A stretch of 64,000 bases of DNA from Thermoplasmata archaeon. GTDB taxonomy: Archaea; Thermoplasmatota; Thermoplasmata; GCA-020350865. This document shows, one piece after another, positions 61,421 to 64,000 of the stretch; positions within the stretch are counted from its first letter, which is position 1; the number at the start of each line of letters is the position of its first letter. Both the position numbers and the translations under genes were made by a program. The notes beneath the pieces were generated by a model that was given only the letters and a program-made list of their open reading frames with translations, was not told the DNA's origin and searched no databases. The stretch covers positions 532,903-596,902 of the forward strand of contig CP070751.1 of NCBI GenBank assembly GCA_020348445.1. The letters run 5' to 3'.

Positions 61421-62014
61421 CTATTTTCTTTTTCGATATTTAAGGTTTGGCTTTGGGCTATTTCTGGAAGCCATCTCAAAATCCCTCTTTACAAGTTGCC
61501 TGTCGGATTCTATAAAACGATTATCCTCTTCTGAATCTATCTGTAACACTGACACTTGGTAAGCCACCGAAAGACTAAAAACCTCTTTTAACGAGTGCCA
61601 GATTTTGCATAATTCCTCGAAAGACATATGATGGGGGGTGATTCTAATCTTTTCTTGAGAATCCTTTGATTTTTGTTTTGAATATTTTTTCTCTGACCCA
61701 TAAGCTGTATCAAGGTTTATTATCGAATTATCATGAAAAACACGCATAGCATCCCCTAGCAATGCCTGTTTTTGGGTTTCTTCTTTATCAAATGGAGTCA
61801 CAAGGTAATACAGGTCCAACCATAACTTAGATTCATCATTTTTCAGGTGCTTATTCTCCATTACCTGGAATAGAAAAAGATTGATCTGGTTTCTATTATT
61901 TGATGCATTTTCGGGATAACCTATTGTAGCTATAACATTTTCAGTTTTCATTTGGGATTCCAGCAGTTTTTTCAAGGTAATACTGGTTTTGGCAATTGCC
62001 TCATAATTTCCCAT
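61421..62014 (-). CDS. DUF4255/Pvc16-type protein of contractile injection systems
   Basis: 197 residues. NNRNQINLFLFQVMENKHLKN, LWLDLYYLVTPF, ALLGDAMRVFHDN and IRITPHHMSFEELCKIWHSL match the Pvc16/Afp16 N-terminal domain (DUF4255) found in extracellular contractile injection systems, where Afp16 caps or terminates the tube and sheath. The order of motifs is complete. AAGGTGAAAACGA precedes the ATG. The tube-protein gene lies 61 bases upstream on the same strand. No sheath, baseplate or AAA+ ATPase gene is in the 64 kb, so the role here is uncertain. Confidence 0.85.
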   Translation of the reverse strand: MGNYEAIAKTSITLKKLLESQMKTENVIATIGYPENASNNRNQINLFLFQVMENKHLKNDESKLWLDLYYLVTPFDKEETQKQALLGDAMRVFHDNSIINLDTAYGSEKKYSKQKSKDSQEKIRITPHHMSFEELCKIWHSLKEVFSLSVAYQVSVLQIDSEEDNRFIESDRQLVKRDFEMASRNSPKPNLKYRKRK

Positions 62015-62075
62015 TCGTTTTCACCTTCTTTTTATTATGAATATTATTTATAATATATAACTTACCAGGAGTGCT

Positions 62076-62576
62076 TTAGCTCTCTGTTGGTTCCTGGACA
62101 CCTTCATCACGTTCCCAACCTTCATTTTCCAATGTTATTCTTTCAATGGCTACGATGTTCTCCCCGGCATTTAATTCAGGCAATGCCTGGTACTCTGAAA
62201 TCCAACATCGGAAAACGTTGTATGCGATAACCGTAGTACCTTGCTCGTTTAACAGCTCGATTGTGATATTCTTACGGAAATTCTTAAGCGACATCAATGA
62301 ATCCCCTTTGAAGTTGTGAACCATATTTGCCCATTTCTCAAACTCAGGATCATGGGTTACTCCTCTTTCCAAGGTAATAGGGTGGTATACAGTCTGTCCA
62401 GGTGATTTTCTAACTGTACTTGGATCTCCACCTTCCCTATGGGTGATAACCTCTGTAGTGCGCATAAGGCCGCTTACCTTGGATATCCCAGCAACATACT
62501 TTCCGTCCCATCTTACCTTGAACTTAAAGTTCTTGTATGGGTCAAATCTTTCAGTATTCACATTAAACTGTGCCAT
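62076..62576 (-). CDS. Phage tail tube-like (gp19/Afp1 family) protein
   Basis: 166 residues. The sequence has the inner tube signature of extracellular contractile injection systems: DPYKNFKFKVRWDGKYVAGI followed by KVSGL, VITHREGGDPSTVRKSPGQT and HPITLERGVTHDPEFEKWA, with a final strand FRCWISEYQALPELNAGENIVAIERITLENEG. GGAGGTAAGAGA before the ATG is the strongest ribosome binding site in this part of the window, which suggests high expression, as expected for a protein made in many copies. It is followed by the Pvc16-type gene. Tail tube proteins of true phages are less similar. Confidence 0.87.
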   Translation of the reverse strand: MAQFNVNTERFDPYKNFKFKVRWDGKYVAGISKVSGLMRTTEVITHREGGDPSTVRKSPGQTVYHPITLERGVTHDPEFEKWANMVHNFKGDSLMSLKNFRKNITIELLNEQGTTVIAYNVFRCWISEYQALPELNAGENIVAIERITLENEGWERDEGVQEPTES

Positions 62577-62750
62577 TCTCTTACCTCCTTTTTTCCCTCA
62601 AATCTTGACTTTTTTTATTCTCCAAGTTCCATAATGGCCTAGGTGGATTTGGAATATGATGCACAAAATTCTTTACTATTTTTGTTTATCACAATTCCCC
62701 CTTTCGCCTATCCGAAATCAAATTATAATACTAATATTTTTTCGCATGAT

Positions 62751-63470
62751 TCAAATGAAAAACGGCACCCTCTCCTTGTATTCCCGATACTCATCAATTT
62801 CTGATAACTCAGTCTCCTCCTTCTTGCTGACCCGAACGTATACAAAGACCAGTATGGGTGCAAATACCAGGGTCAAAATAGTGGGCCAGCCAACAAGCCA
62901 CCCTACAACTATCAGAATAAATCCGAAGTATTGCGGATGCCTTGAATAGGAATAGATGCCCCTTGTCACAATTTTATCGCTTTCCACATTCTTATAGAGG
63001 GTTACCCACCCGATAATGATGAGGACCATCCCTATCACCATCAATACCGTTGCGTATACCATGGCCGCGGTCATACCTATATTGACTCCGAGAAATTTGA
63101 AATTGAATATCGTGTTGGGTAGCTCCACCGATGATCCAGGAATGTATTTTGAGGCAAAAAAAACAGTTAATGGAATCCCGTACATCTCAAAAAACAGAGA
63201 CACGAAAAAGGCAGTGACGATTCCGTATTCTTTCCAGTTCATCCTTCTCCGAAATGACAAGGGAACCAAAAAAGAGAGGAACAACACTATGTTTAAAATC
63301 ACGATATGCCACTGGTTGGTTATGGTATGAGAAAGCAAGGTGCCTGTAAAATGAGCATGGGAGTGGGCATAGAAATCCACAATAAAAATAAATGGAATTA
63401 TGATTAAGATAACGAACATCATCCGATACCAAAAGTTCCTGTGTTTTACAAATTCCATTAGCTTTCGCAT
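62751..63470 (-). CDS. Isoprenylcysteine carboxyl methyltransferase-like membrane protein
   Basis: 239 residues with about six transmembrane helices (near 18-32, 55-70, 84-106, 129-155, 178-200, with a short re-entrant end). The C-terminal GIYSYSRHPQYFGFILIVVG (about 168-187) and the E-x-E-x-x-Y-x-x-Y-x-x-RV end are the ICMT/PEMT signature. The substrate in archaea is unknown; these enzymes methylate carboxyl groups or lipids. It starts with an ATG at 63470, after an AGTATTTAATCC promoter-like element. It could be a separate transcript from the tube gene, which lies 174 bases downstream. Confidence 0.75.
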   Translation of the reverse strand: MRKLMEFVKHRNFWYRMMFVILIIIPFIFIVDFYAHSHAHFTGTLLSHTITNQWHIVILNIVLFLSFLVPLSFRRRMNWKEYGIVTAFFVSLFFEMYGIPLTVFFASKYIPGSSVELPNTIFNFKFLGVNIGMTAAMVYATVLMVIGMVLIIIGWVTLYKNVESDKIVTRGIYSYSRHPQYFGFILIVVGWLVGWPTILTLVFAPILVFVYVRVSKKEETELSEIDEYREYKERVPFFI

Positions 63471-63539
63471 GCAAATAAAAATATACAGAATGGATTAAAT
63501 ACTTTTGGTTTAACCAAAGATAAAAAAATCGATCATATT

Positions 63540-63596
63540 CACAAAAACAAAAAATAAAAAAAATTGAAAAAATGGAGAAAGTTTTTGACTTTCTCC
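63540..63596 (-). terminator. Hairpin terminator for the right-edge gene
   Basis: On the minus strand GGAGAAAG-TCAAAAA-CTTTCTCC is a perfect 8-base-pair stem with a 7-base loop, followed by a run of six T and a second run of eight T. It lies 34 bases after the stop of the right-edge gene and ends that transcript. Confidence 0.75.
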
Positions 63597-63630
63597 TTTG
63601 CGTTTTTAGGTTTTAGTTGGCTGTCTTAGT

Positions 63631-64000
63631 CTATAGTCCAGTAAGGTCGACTTCCACATTTGCCATGTCGCAACCGCTTTGTAAGTGTAGCTCTGTTGAT
63701 GGATAGGGCTCGCCAATATCATCATCATTGACGACGATGCAGCAGTAGTAGTAGTAGGCATCACTGAATATATGGCTGATAGAGTCGGTTACGTGTATCT
63801 GGTTCAAATCTGGGCTTCTTTCGTCGTTGGGATCGTACTCGAACCACGGATCCGCGTCATCACCTAGTTGGGTGAACATCAACTCGGCATCCTGGGTGTA
63901 ACCCTCAATGGGATCGTCTTGTGCGATATTGGCGTAGAGGTGTACTCCGTGCGGTGTTGTGTCTCCGTAGTTGTAGATGAAGGCCAGATCGTCGCTTCCT
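63631..64000 (-). CDS. C-terminal part of a protein cut by the window edge
   Basis: The frame is open to position 64000, so the gene begins outside the window; 123 codons are visible and the internal ATG is not a start. The visible end is acidic and rich in Tyr and Asp (DAYYYYCCIVVNDDDIGEPYPSTEL), and it ends LQSGCDMANVEVDLTGL. Three cysteines (CC and C) near the end could form a disulfide. The composition suggests a secreted or tail-tip-like protein, but no family is recognised. It is a candidate neighbour of the tube gene pair. Confidence 0.6.
   Translation of the reverse strand, partial: GSDDLAFIYNYGDTTPHGVHLYANIAQDDPIEGYTQDAELMFTQLGDDADPWFEYDPNDERSPDLNQIHVTDSISHIFSDAYYYYCCIVVNDDDIGEPYPSTELHLQSGCDMANVEVDLTGL

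Overview
This window is archaeal chromosome and almost entirely protein coding. The lineage is most likely a Thermoplasmatota (Thermoplasmata-like) archaeon that degrades protein. The evidence is the core archaeal genes: RNA polymerase subunit K next to enolase, uS2 and MEMO; eL13; Alba; archaeal-type TopA; a fused-repeat tRNA-splicing endonuclease; uS15 next to a DHH RecJ-like nuclease; and an archaeal CDKAL1-type methylthiotransferase. Several fusions are typical of or known from this group: alkyltransferase-endonuclease V, and phosphopantetheine adenylyltransferase-NTP phosphatase. AT-rich TATA elements 25-35 bases before starts, oligo-T terminators and GGAGG-type ribosome binding sites (often before TTG starts) fit the same picture. 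A giant secreted protein with two gingipain-type peptidase domains recalls the protein-degrading marine sediment Thermoplasmata (MBG-D/Thermoprofundales); that assignment is inference. I see no tRNA, rRNA, CRISPR array or insertion sequence.

Layout. 1-3.4 kb: the end of a repetitive surface protein with a membrane anchor and an acidic repeat tail. 3.5-5.0 kb: two-subunit class I fumarase. 5.0-9.5 kb (minus): rpoK-eno-rpsB-MEMO, then two small membrane proteins and a winged-helix regulator. 9.8-13.4 kb (plus): a DUF504/CoA-binding pair flanked by G-rich tracts, thioredoxin, ferredoxin, topoisomerase I. 13.5-21.4 kb: creatininase family, eL13, EndA overlapping dihydropteroate synthase, a thiamine-binding-type protein, uS15, RecJ-like nuclease and an iron-sulfur reductase. 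21.4-27.9 kb: a 2171-residue cytoplasmic helical protein with three ~505-residue repeats and a C-terminus resembling the tail of isoleucyl-tRNA synthetase. 28-33 kb (minus): FolC, Alba, an RND/MMPL membrane protein, an AbrB-zinc finger regulator. 33.5-45.3 kb: a molybdopterin oxidoreductase-membrane fusion, DNA repair fusion, small regulators, urocanate hydratase, a methyltransferase, a pilin-like surface protein, a methylthiotransferase and an HD hydrolase. 45.4-57.4 kb: the 3987-residue double-peptidase secreted protein, with a DUF1670-type regulator divergent from it. 58.8-63.5 kb (minus): GNAT, radical SAM, CoA/NTPase fusion, a zinc-ribbon membrane protein, then a contractile-injection-type tube protein with a DUF4255/Pvc16 protein, and an isoprenylcysteine methyltransferase-like protein. 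The right edge cuts another gene.

How the parts may work together: FolP and FolC suggest a folate (or related pterin) route. Thioredoxin, ferredoxin, fumarase and the molybdopterin protein are redox and central metabolism. The surface proteins and the double peptidase fit extracellular protein use, and urocanate hydratase fits amino acid breakdown. The best candidates for undescribed biology are the IleRS-tailed three-repeat protein, the isolated tube/Pvc16 gene pair, and the repeated GGTTATAACC palindromes before cell-envelope genes.
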